The position numbers and the translations under genes were made by a program. A DNA stretch of 64,000 nucleotides, from the NCBI RefSeq assembly GCF_013868415.1, contig NZ_JACEMT010000049.1:202489-266488 (forward strand). The letters run 5' to 3'. The notes beneath the pieces are model-generated. The model saw only the letters and a program-made list of their open reading frames with translations, had not been told where the DNA came from and ran no database searches. Of the stretch, positions 55,426 through 64,000 are shown one piece after another. Source of the stretch: Marinobacterium marinum. GTDB lineage: Bacteria > Pseudomonadota > Gammaproteobacteria > Pseudomonadales > Balneatricaceae. Each line of letters opens with the position of its first letter. Position 1 is the first letter of the stretch.

Positions 55426-56628
55426 ATGTCCATCGATATTAAAGCGCCTACTTTCCCTGAATCCGTAGCGGACGGAACCGTTGCTACCTGGCACAAGCAG
55501 CCGGGTGAGGCCTGTTCAGCTGATGAGCTTATTGTCGACATCGAGACCGACAAGGTCGTACTGGAAGTGGTCGCGCCCGTTGACGGCGTGATCAAGGAAA
55601 TTGTCAAAGGCGAGGGCGACACTGTTCTGAGTGAAGAGGTGATCGCATTGTTTGAAGCGGGTGCTGCCGCTTCTGCTCCGGCTGCAGCCCCTGCAGCTGA
55701 AGCGGCTGCCGCACCGGCTGCTGAAGTGACTACCGACGCTGATAAGGTTGGCCCGGCTGCTCGCAAACTGATTGAAGAAAACGGTCTGGACGCTGCCCAG
55801 ATTCCGGGTACCGGTAAAAACGGCGGTATCACCAAGGAAGACGTGCAGAACTTCCTGAAGAACAAGCCGGCTGCAGCGCCGGCTGCGGCTGCACCGGCTG
55901 CGCCTGTGCTGAATGTGCCGGTTGGCGAACGCACTGAAAAGCGTGTACCGATGACGCGTCTGCGTGCCACCATTGCCAAGCGTCTTGTTGAAGCCCAGCA
56001 GAATGCGGCCATGCTGACCACTTACAACGAAGTCAACATGAAGCCGGTCATGGAGCTGCGCAAGCAGTACAAGGACCTGTTCGAAAAAACTCACGGCGCT
56101 CGTCTGGGCTTCATGTCTTTCTTCGTCAAGGCGGCAACTGAAGCGCTGAAACGCTTCCCGGCCGTGAATGCCTCCATCGACGGTAACGACATGGTATACC
56201 ATGGTTACCAGGATATCGGTGTGGCCGTATCGACTGACCGTGGCCTGATGGTGCCGGTTCTGCGTGATACCGACTCTATGGGACTGGCTGAAGTTGAAGC
56301 GACCATTGCCGATTTCGGCAAGCGTGGCCGTGAAGGCAAGCTGGGCATGGATGACATGCAGGGTGGTACCTTCACCATCACCAACGGTGGTGTGTTCGGT
56401 TCCCTGATGTCGACACCGATCCTGAACCCGCCGCAGACTGCTATCTTGGGCATGCACAAGATTCAGGAACGTCCGATGGCGGTCAACGGTCAGGTTGAAA
56501 TCCTGCCGATGATGTATCTGGCGCTGTCATACGACCACCGTATGATCGATGGCAAAGAGGCGGTACAATTCCTCGTGACCATCAAGGATCTGCTGGAAGA
56601 TCCGGCACGCATGCTGCTGGACATCTGA
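55426..56628 (+). CDS. sucB: Dihydrolipoyl succinyltransferase, OGDH E2
   Basis: 400 aa. Lipoyl domain at 1-75 with the lipoylated Lys43 in [11 protein letters not shown]. An alanine-proline-rich linker (about 80-100), a peripheral E1/E3-binding domain (about 105-145) and a second linker follow, then the catalytic acyltransferase domain with the active site [18 protein letters not shown]. It carries succinyl groups from E1 to CoA. Normal length. Forty bp ahead of lpdA. Confidence 0.97.
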   Translation: MSIDIKAPTFPESVADGTVATWHKQPGEACSADELIVDIETDKVVLEVVAPVDGVIKEIVKGEGDTVLSEEVIALFEAGAAASAPAAAPAAEAAAAPAAEVTTDADKVGPAARKLIEENGLDAAQIPGTGKNGGITKEDVQNFLKNKPAAAPAAAAPAAPVLNVPVGERTEKRVPMTRLRATIAKRLVEAQQNAAMLTTYNEVNMKPVMELRKQYKDLFEKTHGARLGFMSFFVKAATEALKRFPAVNASIDGNDMVYHGYQDIGVAVSTDRGLMVPVLRDTDSMGLAEVEATIADFGKRGREGKLGMDDMQGGTFTITNGGVFGSLMSTPILNPPQTAILGMHKIQERPMAVNGQVEILPMMYLALSYDHRMIDGKEAVQFLVTIKDLLEDPARMLLDI

Positions 56629-56665
56629 TCAGACCCACAATCGAACGAGTGAAAGACAGGATTAA

Positions 56666-58108
<1,443 letters not shown>

Positions 58109-58231
58109 CCTGTAAAGGTTGCCTTGCCGATTGGTTTTGCCGGTCGGCAGGGTTCTGCAGAGCAAAAGGCGTGCCCGCCTCTCCCTATGGGTAAGGGCAC
58201 CTGTATAATCGATAATACTACGGATTAGAGC

Positions 58232-59398
58232 ATGAACCTTCACGAGTACCAGGGCAAAGCACTCTTTGCCGAATATGGTCTGCCGGTTTCCAAGGGAATC
58301 GCGGTAGATACTCCAGAAGCGGCTGCTAAAGCGGCTGAAGAAATTGGCGGTGACAAATGGGTTGTAAAAGCCCAGGTCCACGCTGGTGGCCGTGGTAAGG
58401 CTGGTGGTGTAAAGCTGGTAGATACTCCGGCTGATGCACAGGCCTTTGCAGAAAAATGGCTGGGCGAACGTCTGGTAACCTATCAGACAGATGCCAATGG
58501 TCAGCCGGTTTCCAAAATTCTGGTTGAAACGTGCACCGATATTGCCAACGAGCTGTATTTGGGTGCTGTTGTTGACCGCTCCAGCCGTCGTGTCGTATTC
58601 ATGGCATCCACCGAAGGTGGTGTCGAAATCGAGAAGGTTGCTGAAGAAACTCCGGAAAAAATCCTGAAAGCGACCATCGATCCTCTGACCGGCGCTCAGC
58701 CGTACCAGGGTCGCGAACTGGCGTTCCAGCTGGGTCTGCAGGGTGACCAGGTTAAACAGTTCGTCAATATCTTCCTGGGTCTGGCGAAGATGTTTGAAGA
58801 AAAGGATCTGGCGCTGCTGGAAATCAACCCGTTGGTCATCACTGACCAAGGCAACCTGCACTGCCTGGATGCCAAGATTGCTATCGATGGCAACTCTGTT
58901 TACCGTCACAAGGACTTGCAGGCCATGCAGGATCCGTCTCAGGAAGATGAGCGTGAAGCACGCGCTGCCGAATGGGACTTGAACTACGTTGCTCTGGACG
59001 GCACCATCGGTTGCATGGTGAATGGCGCAGGCCTGGCCATGGGTACCATGGATATCGTCTCTTTGCACGGCGGCTTCCCGGCCAACTTCCTGGACGTTGG
59101 TGGTGGCGCGACCAAAGAGCGTGTAACCGAAGCGTTCAAGATCATCCTTGAAGACCAGAATGTTAAAGCCGTACTGGTTAACATCTTCGGCGGTATCGTA
59201 CGCTGCGACCTGATCGCAGACGGCATTATCGGTGCTGTTAAAGAAGTAGGGGTAAACGTACCGGTTGTTGTACGTCTGGAAGGTAACAACGCTGAACTGG
59301 GTGCGCAGAAGCTGGCTGAGTCCGGTCTGGACATCATTGCAGCGACCAGTCTGACTGATGCTGCTCAGCAGGCAGTTAAAGCAGCGGAGGGTAAATAA
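58232..59398 (+). CDS. sucC: Succinyl-CoA ligase, ADP/GDP-forming beta subunit
   Basis: 388 aa, exactly the E. coli SucC length. ATP-grasp domain [25 protein letters not shown] and [14 protein letters not shown] [28 protein letters not shown]. It makes ATP or GTP from succinyl-CoA with SucD. It is 123 bp after lpdA; that gap contains a possible hairpin (TGCCGA/TCGGCA) but no T-run, so the genes are probably one transcript. Confidence 0.97.
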   Translation: MNLHEYQGKALFAEYGLPVSKGIAVDTPEAAAKAAEEIGGDKWVVKAQVHAGGRGKAGGVKLVDTPADAQAFAEKWLGERLVTYQTDANGQPVSKILVETCTDIANELYLGAVVDRSSRRVVFMASTEGGVEIEKVAEETPEKILKATIDPLTGAQPYQGRELAFQLGLQGDQVKQFVNIFLGLAKMFEEKDLALLEINPLVITDQGNLHCLDAKIAIDGNSVYRHKDLQAMQDPSQEDEREARAAEWDLNYVALDGTIGCMVNGAGLAMGTMDIVSLHGGFPANFLDVGGGATKERVTEAFKIILEDQNVKAVLVNIFGGIVRCDLIADGIIGAVKEVGVNVPVVVRLEGNNAELGAQKLAESGLDIIAATSLTDAAQQAVKAAEGK

Positions 59399-59400
59399 TC

Positions 59401-60282
59401 ATGGCCGTTTTGATCAACAAAGATACCAAAGTCATTTGTCAGGGCTTTACCGGTGGCCAGGGTACTTTCCACTCTGAACAGGCGATTGCCTACGGTACCA
59501 AGATGGTCGGTGGTGTTACGCCGGGTAAAGGTGGTACCGAACACCTGGGCCTGCCGGTGTTCAACACCGTCAAGGAAGCTGTAGACGCGACTGGTGCAGA
59601 GGCATCCGTTATTTACGTTCCAGCTCCCTTCTGTAAGGATTCCATCCTGGAAGCCGCTCATGCCGGCATCAAACTGATTGTCTGCATCACCGAGCATATT
59701 CCGGTTCTGGATATGCTGCAGTGCAAAGTTAAATGTGACGAGCTGGGCGTGCGTCTGATCGGTCCGAACTGTCCGGGAGTTATCACTCCGGGAGAGTGCA
59801 AGATCGGTATCATGCCGGGTCACATCCATCTGCCGGGTAAAGTAGGTATCGTTTCCCGTTCAGGTACACTGACTTATGAAGCCGTGAAGCAGACCACTGA
59901 CGCCGGTTTCGGTCAGTCTACCTGTGTTGGCATCGGTGGCGACCCGATTCCGGGCTCCAACTTTATCGATATTCTGGAAATGTTCCAGAACGATCCGCAG
60001 ACTGAAGCGATCGTTATGATCGGTGAAATCGGCGGTTCTGCCGAGGAAGAAGCAGCTGCCTACATCAAGGCCAATGTTACCAAGCCGGTTGTTTCTTACA
60101 TCGCTGGTGTAACAGCGCCTGCGGGCAAGCGCATGGGCCATGCCGGCGCGATCATTTCCGGTGGCAAGGGTACAGCGGACGAGAAATTCGCAGCTCTGGA
60201 AGACGCCGGTGTGAAAACCGTTCGTTCCCTGGCTGACATCGGCAAGGCTCTGGCCGATTTGACCGGTTGGGAAATGAAGTAA
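59401..60282 (+). CDS. sucD: Succinyl-CoA ligase, alpha subunit
   Basis: 293 aa. The CoA-binding Rossmann domain starts with [28 protein letters not shown], and the phosphohistidine is His247 in [13 protein letters not shown]. Two bp after sucC. Ends the sdh-suc block and is followed by a bidirectional-looking terminator. Confidence 0.97.
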   Translation: MAVLINKDTKVICQGFTGGQGTFHSEQAIAYGTKMVGGVTPGKGGTEHLGLPVFNTVKEAVDATGAEASVIYVPAPFCKDSILEAAHAGIKLIVCITEHIPVLDMLQCKVKCDELGVRLIGPNCPGVITPGECKIGIMPGHIHLPGKVGIVSRSGTLTYEAVKQTTDAGFGQSTCVGIGGDPIPGSNFIDILEMFQNDPQTEAIVMIGEIGGSAEEEAAAYIKANVTKPVVSYIAGVTAPAGKRMGHAGAIISGGKGTADEKFAALEDAGVKTVRSLADIGKALADLTGWEMK

Positions 60283-60308
60283 TACGCTTCGTCTCGACGC
60301 AACGCGAC

Positions 60309-60337
60309 AAAAAAGGCAGCTTCGGCTGCCTTTTTTT
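60309..60337 (+). terminator. Rho-independent terminator of the suc operon
   Basis: GGCAGC (60315-60320), loop TTCG, GCTGCC (60325-60330), flanked by A-run and T-run; very stable with a UUCG tetraloop. Could work in both directions. Confidence 0.92.
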
Positions 60338-60412
60338 GTGTCTGGAGCAAGTCTTCGCAAGTGCTTCTGTTAGAATGCGGCTTTTAAGCCAGGCCATGAA
60401 CAGGTACCCGCT

Positions 60413-61789
60413 TTGAGCCAACACGCTTTCTCTCAACTCCCCCTTAAGCCCGAATTGCTGCGCAATCTGGAGTCGCTTGAATACCACCAGATGACCCCGA
60501 TCCAGCAGGACAGTCTGCCCGTGATTCTTTCTGGGCGTGATCTGATTGCCCAGGGCAAGACCGGTTCTGGCAAAACGGCTGCGTTTGGTCTTGGCTTGTT
60601 GCAGGCGCTGGATAACAGCCGCTTTCATGTGCAGTCACTGGTGTTGTGTCCGACGCGAGAGCTGGCGGATCAGGTGGCACAGGAAGTGCGCCGTCTGGCA
60701 CGCCAGATTCCGAATGTAAAAGTATTGACCCTGTGTGGCGGAATGCCGCTGGGGCCGCAGATCGGCTCTCTTGAGCATGGTGCTCATGTGGTTGTGGGCA
60801 CACCGGGGCGCATTGAAGAACATCTGCGCAAAGGAACGCTTCGTTTGAATCGGTTGCAAACACTGGTGCTAGACGAAGCGGACCGGATGCTGGAAATGGG
60901 CTTTCAAGAAGCTGTTGATACTATTGTGGCAGCAACGCCAGATACGCGCCAGACGCTATTATTCAGCGCAACTTATCCGCAGGAGATTGCCGGTATTGCC
61001 GGGCGGATCATGCGTACGCCCGAGCGGGTTGTCGTTGAAGCTCTGCATCAGAGTAGCAGTATCGAGCAGCACTTTTACGAGGTGACCGATACCGAGCGTG
61101 ACGCGGCCATTACACGATTGTTGTACCACTATCGTCCAGTTTCGGCTGTGTTGTTCTGCAATACCAAGCAGGAAGTGCGCGATCTGGAGCAGCGCTTGCA
61201 GCAGGATGGAATTGCTGCCGTTGCCCTGCACGGTGATCTGGACCAGCGTCAACGTGATCAAACCCTGGTACGTTTTGCCAATCAGAGTGCCACGGTGCTG
61301 GTGGCGACGGATGTGGCGGCGCGCGGGCTGGATATAGAAGGCCTGGACCTGGTGATCAATCACCGTCCGTCAAAAGAGGCTCAGGTGCATGTTCATCGTG
61401 TTGGGCGAACGGGGCGCGCTGGGCAGAGTGGTGTAGCGGTGACGTTGTTTAATGAACGTGAGCGCTTCCGTTTGGCCGGAATTGAGGCCCAGATGGATAT
61501 GATTATATCGGATGAGCCTTTGCCGAAGCCCGGGACGGCGAAAGATTATCGCCCCCCCATGGCAACTCTGCAATTGGATATTGGCAAGAAGCAGAAAATC
61601 CGGCCCGGCGATGTGTTGGGTGCATTGACCCGTGGGGGCGAATTGGCGGGCGATCAGGTCGGCAAGATTCGTGTCTTTGACTTCTGCACCTATGTTGCGG
61701 TCAGCCGTCCGGTCGCACGCGATGCGGTGCGCATGCTTGCTCAGGGCAAGATCAAGGGTCGTAGCTGTCGTGTTCGCCAATTGCGCTGA
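60413..61789 (+). CDS. dbpA: ATP-dependent RNA helicase DbpA
   Basis: 458 aa from a TTG at 60413. DEAD-box motifs: Q motif YHQMTPIQQDSLPVIL, I AQGKTGSGKT, Ia PTRELADQV, II DEAD in VLDEADRMLEMG, III SAT, and VI HRVGRTGRAGQ. The C-terminal RNA-recognition domain (about 385-458) with KKQKIRPGDVLGALTRGGELAGDQVGKI and IKGRSCRVRQLR is the DbpA hallmark, known to bind hairpin 92 of 23S rRNA. It acts in large-subunit assembly. The TTG start is unusual but matches the family N-terminus. Confidence 0.95.
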   Translation: MSQHAFSQLPLKPELLRNLESLEYHQMTPIQQDSLPVILSGRDLIAQGKTGSGKTAAFGLGLLQALDNSRFHVQSLVLCPTRELADQVAQEVRRLARQIPNVKVLTLCGGMPLGPQIGSLEHGAHVVVGTPGRIEEHLRKGTLRLNRLQTLVLDEADRMLEMGFQEAVDTIVAATPDTRQTLLFSATYPQEIAGIAGRIMRTPERVVVEALHQSSSIEQHFYEVTDTERDAAITRLLYHYRPVSAVLFCNTKQEVRDLEQRLQQDGIAAVALHGDLDQRQRDQTLVRFANQSATVLVATDVAARGLDIEGLDLVINHRPSKEAQVHVHRVGRTGRAGQSGVAVTLFNERERFRLAGIEAQMDMIISDEPLPKPGTAKDYRPPMATLQLDIGKKQKIRPGDVLGALTRGGELAGDQVGKIRVFDFCTYVAVSRPVARDAVRMLAQGKIKGRSCRVRQLR

Positions 61790-61807
61790 GGAAAGAGGAA
61801 AGCAGGC

Positions 61808-62263
61808 ATGAAAATCTGGGTTGATGCGGACGCCTGTCCGGTGGTGATCAAGGACATTCTGTTTCGGGCTGCTGAGCGAAGCGGGTTGGAACTGACCTTG
61901 ATTGCTAATCAGCCACTCAGAGTGCCGCCTGCTGCCAATATACGAGCAGTTCAGGTGGCAGCGGGCTTTGATGTGGCCGATCATGAGATTGTCCGCCGGA
62001 CATCGGAGGGGGATCTGGTCATTACCGGTGATATTCCGTTGGCAGCTGAGGTGCTGGAAAAGGGCGGGATGGCACTGACGCCAAGAGGTGAGCGTTTTAC
62101 TACTGAAAATATACGGGCCCGGCTCAATATTCGTGATTTTATGGAAACGCTCCGGGCCAGTGGTGTTCAAAGCGGGGGGCCTGCTGCGTTGAGTCAGGCC
62201 GATCGCCAGCAGTTTGCCAATCAGCTTGACCGGCTGATTACCCGAGCGCTTAAGCAGCGCTAG
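61808..62263 (+). CDS. yaiI: YaiI/YqxD family (DUF188) protein
   Basis: 151 aa. Begins [24 protein letters not shown] and carries [16 protein letters not shown], the DUF188 pattern related to the PIN-like fold with acidic residues. It may be a nuclease (inference from fold); no experimental role is known to me. Its TAG overlaps the convergent DUF3301 stop by three bases. Nineteen bp after dbpA on the same strand and possibly cotranscribed. Confidence 0.88.
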   Translation: MKIWVDADACPVVIKDILFRAAERSGLELTLIANQPLRVPPAANIRAVQVAAGFDVADHEIVRRTSEGDLVITGDIPLAAEVLEKGGMALTPRGERFTTENIRARLNIRDFMETLRASGVQSGGPAALSQADRQQFANQLDRLITRALKQR

Positions 62264-62583
62264 TTCAGTTTGTGGGCGGCCAGTTCTATCCGTATGATCT
62301 GCCGCCCGTGCATCTCAATCGTGCCGGGGTAGCGCTCGTCGCCGGTTGAAGTGAAGTAAAACTGGTAGCAGCGTGCCAGGACCAGCATTCCGCTCTCGTC
62401 GGAGCGGATGGGGCGCAGGCTTTTCAGCGCGATATTCTCGTCCAGCAGTTGTACGCCTTGCTGCTTGCAGTACTGCAGTACCTTGTGCGTTGCGTACTCA
62501 CGCACTTTCAGGTTGTGCCACCATGACAGGCATGCCAGCGCGGTCAGCGCCAGCCAAAACAGATCAGATAACTCAATCCACAT
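62260..62583 (-). CDS. DUF3301-type single-pass membrane protein
   Basis: 107 aa from the ATG at 62583, with AAGGAGCCC upstream. One N-terminal membrane helix ([19 protein letters not shown]) is followed by a soluble domain with [31 protein letters not shown], characteristic of DUF3301. Function is unknown. The left end of an IS1111-type element lies about 95 bp upstream of its start, so its natural promoter region may have been altered. Confidence 0.78.
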   Translation of the reverse strand: MWIELSDLFWLALTALACLSWWHNLKVREYATHKVLQYCKQQGVQLLDENIALKSLRPIRSDESGMLVLARCYQFYFTSTGDERYPGTIEMHGRQIIRIELAAHKLN

Positions 62584-62677
62584 GTAGGGCTCCTTATCGA
62601 GCGGCAAGCTTATCAGGCCGGCGGCAAAAAATAACCCTGCTTTTGCGGGGATGTAAATACCCGATTAAAATAATGAA

Positions 62678-62688
62678 ATGGACGCCCC
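62678..62688 (+). repeat. IS1111 left sub-terminal inverted repeat
   Basis: ATGGACGCCCC; perfect reverse complement of the right repeat. Confidence 0.9.
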
Positions 62689-62730
62689 TCCTATACTGCT
62701 AGTTGGTAGCAACCAGGTGGAGGATGCATC

Positions 62731-63756
62731 ATGGAACAGGTATCAGTGATCGGCTTGGATCTTGCGAAAAATGTCTTTCAAGTACACGGTGCTGATGAAC
62801 GTGGGCGCTGCGTAATCAGAAAGTCATTGCGGAGGACACAGGTTTACGCATTTTTTGCAAAGTTATCCAAATGTACAGTTGGGATGGAAGCATGCAGCAG
62901 CTCGCACTACTGGGGTCGAGTTATTACTGACTGCGGACATGAAGTGAAGCTGATTCCACCCCAATACGTAAAACCTTATGTAAAAACCAACAAAAATGAC
63001 GCTGCTGATGCGGAAGCGATTTGTGAGGCAGTATCTCGGCCACATATGCGTTTTGTGGAGCTGAAGACGCCTGATCAGCAGAGTATTTTGCTGATACACC
63101 GTGAGCGTGATGGGTTAATGAGAGACCGTACTGCTCTAATCAACCGCTTACGTGCAACCTTAGGTGAATTTGGCATAGCAGTGCCATCCGGCCCGGCGCG
63201 TCTAAAGCAGTGGTTCCGCGACAGCTATGGCATAAATGAAGATCAGCTGCCGGTACTGATGCAGCGCCACATTGAGCGTATGAGAGCTCGTTGGGTGGAG
63301 CTAGAGCGCTGCATTGGTGAGTTGGATCGTGAAATTGACCAACACGTGCAACACAATTCGGCATGCCAGCGTTTACTTGAAGTACCAGGTATTGGTCGTT
63401 TAACCGCTTCAGCTTTGGTAGCAACCGTGGGTAATGCATTGGCATTCAAGAACGGCCGCCAACTTTCAGCGTGGTTAGGCCTTGTTCCACGACAGCACTC
63501 GAGTGGCGGCAAAACAGTACTCAGAGGGATCAGTAAGCGTGGGGATGCATATTTGCGCAGGATGTTGGTTCATGGTGCGCGAGCAGTGCTAAGGCATTCA
63601 GCGACCAAGAAAAATGCCGTTAGCAACTGGTTACATGCACTATCAGTGCGAGCAAACAAGAATGTGGTCATTGTAGCAATGGCAAACAAGCTAGCACGTA
63701 TAGCATGGGCATTATTGAATAAAGGGCAGCGGTACATAGAACCGGCTGCTGAATAA
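62731..63756 (+). CDS. IS110/IS1111-family transposase (DEDD)
   Basis: 341 aa. N-terminal RuvC-like DEDD domain with Asp10 in VIGLDLAKNVFQVHG, Glu53 in VGMEACSSSHYW, and Asp90 and Asp93 in KTNKNDAADAEAICEAV. A helical linker follows (about 110-205), then the C-terminal Tnp_20 domain with VPGIGRLTASALVATVGN, WLGLVPRQHSSGGKTVLRGISKRGDAYLRRMLVHGARA, where Ser257/Ser258 is the probable catalytic serine. All key residues are intact and the frame is complete, so it should be active. Ribosome site GGAGG ahead. Confidence 0.95.
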   Translation: MEQVSVIGLDLAKNVFQVHGADERGRCVIRKSLRRTQVYAFFAKLSKCTVGMEACSSSHYWGRVITDCGHEVKLIPPQYVKPYVKTNKNDAADAEAICEAVSRPHMRFVELKTPDQQSILLIHRERDGLMRDRTALINRLRATLGEFGIAVPSGPARLKQWFRDSYGINEDQLPVLMQRHIERMRARWVELERCIGELDREIDQHVQHNSACQRLLEVPGIGRLTASALVATVGNALAFKNGRQLSAWLGLVPRQHSSGGKTVLRGISKRGDAYLRRMLVHGARAVLRHSATKKNAVSNWLHALSVRANKNVVIVAMANKLARIAWALLNKGQRYIEPAAE

Positions 63757-63984
63757 ACCAATGACAGGAACGCGCTGAGGTTTGCGTGGGCAGAACTTGC
63801 TGATGACAGACAGGTAGAGCCGAGACTGGATAAGGCTGCGACTAACATCGTTCGTACAGAGAACGTTAAAATGATTAGCATCCAGTCAGCGGAATTCATC
63901 AGGGATAGAGGTTAATACCTCGTAAAAATCCGGATAGATGGCTGCAATACCTTCATGTCACGAAATGTTTTGCTTGCACAAAAC
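63757..63984 (+). ncRNA. Candidate bridge/seek RNA region of the IS1111 element
   Basis: About 228 bp of noncoding DNA between the transposase stop and the right inverted repeat. IS110-family enzymes are known to use a structured guide RNA; in the IS1111 subgroup it comes from the right end. A clear hairpin GAGGT-TAAT-ACCTC is at 63908-63921. Exact RNA ends and loops are not resolved by eye. Confidence 0.6.
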
Positions 63985-63995
63985 GGGGCGTCCAT
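63985..63995 (-). repeat. IS1111 right sub-terminal inverted repeat
   Basis: GGGGCGTCCAT; perfect reverse complement of the left repeat. Confidence 0.9.
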
Positions 63996-64000
63996 AGATG

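Larger units (their letters stand above)
62678..63995 (+). mobile_element. Insertion sequence, IS110 family, IS1111 subgroup, apparently intact
   Basis: Bounded by perfect 11-bp inverted repeats ATGGACGCCCC (62678-62688) and GGGGCGTCCAT (63985-63995). Sub-terminal repeats of this kind define the IS1111 subgroup (the main IS110 subgroup lacks them). One transposase gene fills the element. The left end is short (about 43 bp before the gene) and the right end is long (about 230 bp), the polarity expected for a right-end guide RNA. A few outer bases usually belong to such elements, so the true tips may lie slightly outside; the right junction is at the window edge. Confidence 0.88.

Noticed and set aside
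55516..56457. Open frame of 313 codons opposite sucB
   Set aside because: Antisense of sucB; rich in His, Arg and Ser as expected of a shadow.

Overview
The window looks like chromosomal DNA of an aerobic, probably marine, gammaproteobacterium. The gene order sdhCDAB-sucAB-lpdA-sucCD next to a divergent gltA, the liuR-liuABCDE leucine cluster, an OprD-type porin, ZapE, DbpA and a YccF protein all fit Gammaproteobacteria, and an Oceanospirillales-like relative is my best guess. This is inferred from gene content and protein character, not from a database search. Most of it is ordinary, densely coding DNA with short intergenic gaps and a few clear rho-independent terminators.

Layout. 1-2.4 kb: the start of a Bcr/CflA efflux pump diverging from a TetR regulator around a palindrome, then FabV enoyl-ACP reductase. 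2.5-4.6 kb: mesD-mesX, a folate-independent methionine synthase pair. 5-9.1 kb: TauE-type exporter, DUF4892-OmpA protein, an unrecognised acidic protein, a two-helix K+ channel and a methyltransferase. 9.1-18.6 kb (minus strand): the leucine/isovalerate catabolic operon liuR-liuA-liuB-liuC-liuD-liuE plus an AhpD-like peroxidase and an acyl-CoA ligase. 18.9-23.6 kb (plus strand): a complete branched-chain amino-acid ABC importer livG-livF-livJ-livH-livM, divergent from liuR. 23.8-26.2 kb: ferrochelatase and a PAS-PAS-GGDEF cyclase. 26.2-35 kb: an AraC-type (MmsR-like) regulator diverging from a valine-degradation operon (mmsA, isobutyryl-CoA dehydrogenase, enoyl-CoA hydratase, 3-hydroxyisobutyryl-CoA hydrolase, mmsB, prpE). 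35-46.5 kb: PhoD-like phosphatase, a voltage-gated cation channel with a calcium-type filter, ZapE, OprD-like porin, DgkA, GltX, three tRNAs (Ala-Glu-Ala), a TolA-C-like secreted protein, YccF and a DASS anion transporter. 46.6-47.2 kb: two tiny related zinc-ribbon proteins. 47.3-60.3 kb: gltA and the sdh-suc TCA-cycle block. 60.4-64 kb: DbpA, YaiI, DUF3301 protein, and an apparently intact IS1111-subgroup (IS110 family) insertion sequence whose long right end is the expected home of a bridge/seek RNA.

The centre of the window works as one metabolic unit: leucine/isoleucine/valine are imported by Liv, leucine is oxidised by Liu enzymes to acetyl-CoA and acetoacetate, valine is oxidised by the mms operon to propionyl-CoA, and the products feed the TCA genes further along. 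A nearly identical 15-bp motif (TGACGTT[T/G]ACGTAAA) lies in both the liuR/livG divergent region and the mmsR/mmsA divergent region, which suggests that LiuR coordinates both halves.

The observations most worth checking are: a 121-bp insertion-like segment between liuC and liuD that duplicates the first nine codons of liuD and can fold the liuD start into the loop of a 13-bp perfect stem; the IS1111 element with its candidate guide RNA; the native E-D-x-x-D calcium-like selectivity filter of the voltage-gated channel; the shared LiuR-like boxes; the mesD-mesX pair with an AT-rich mesX; and the paired mini zinc-ribbon genes. No CRISPR array, rRNA or prophage is visible.
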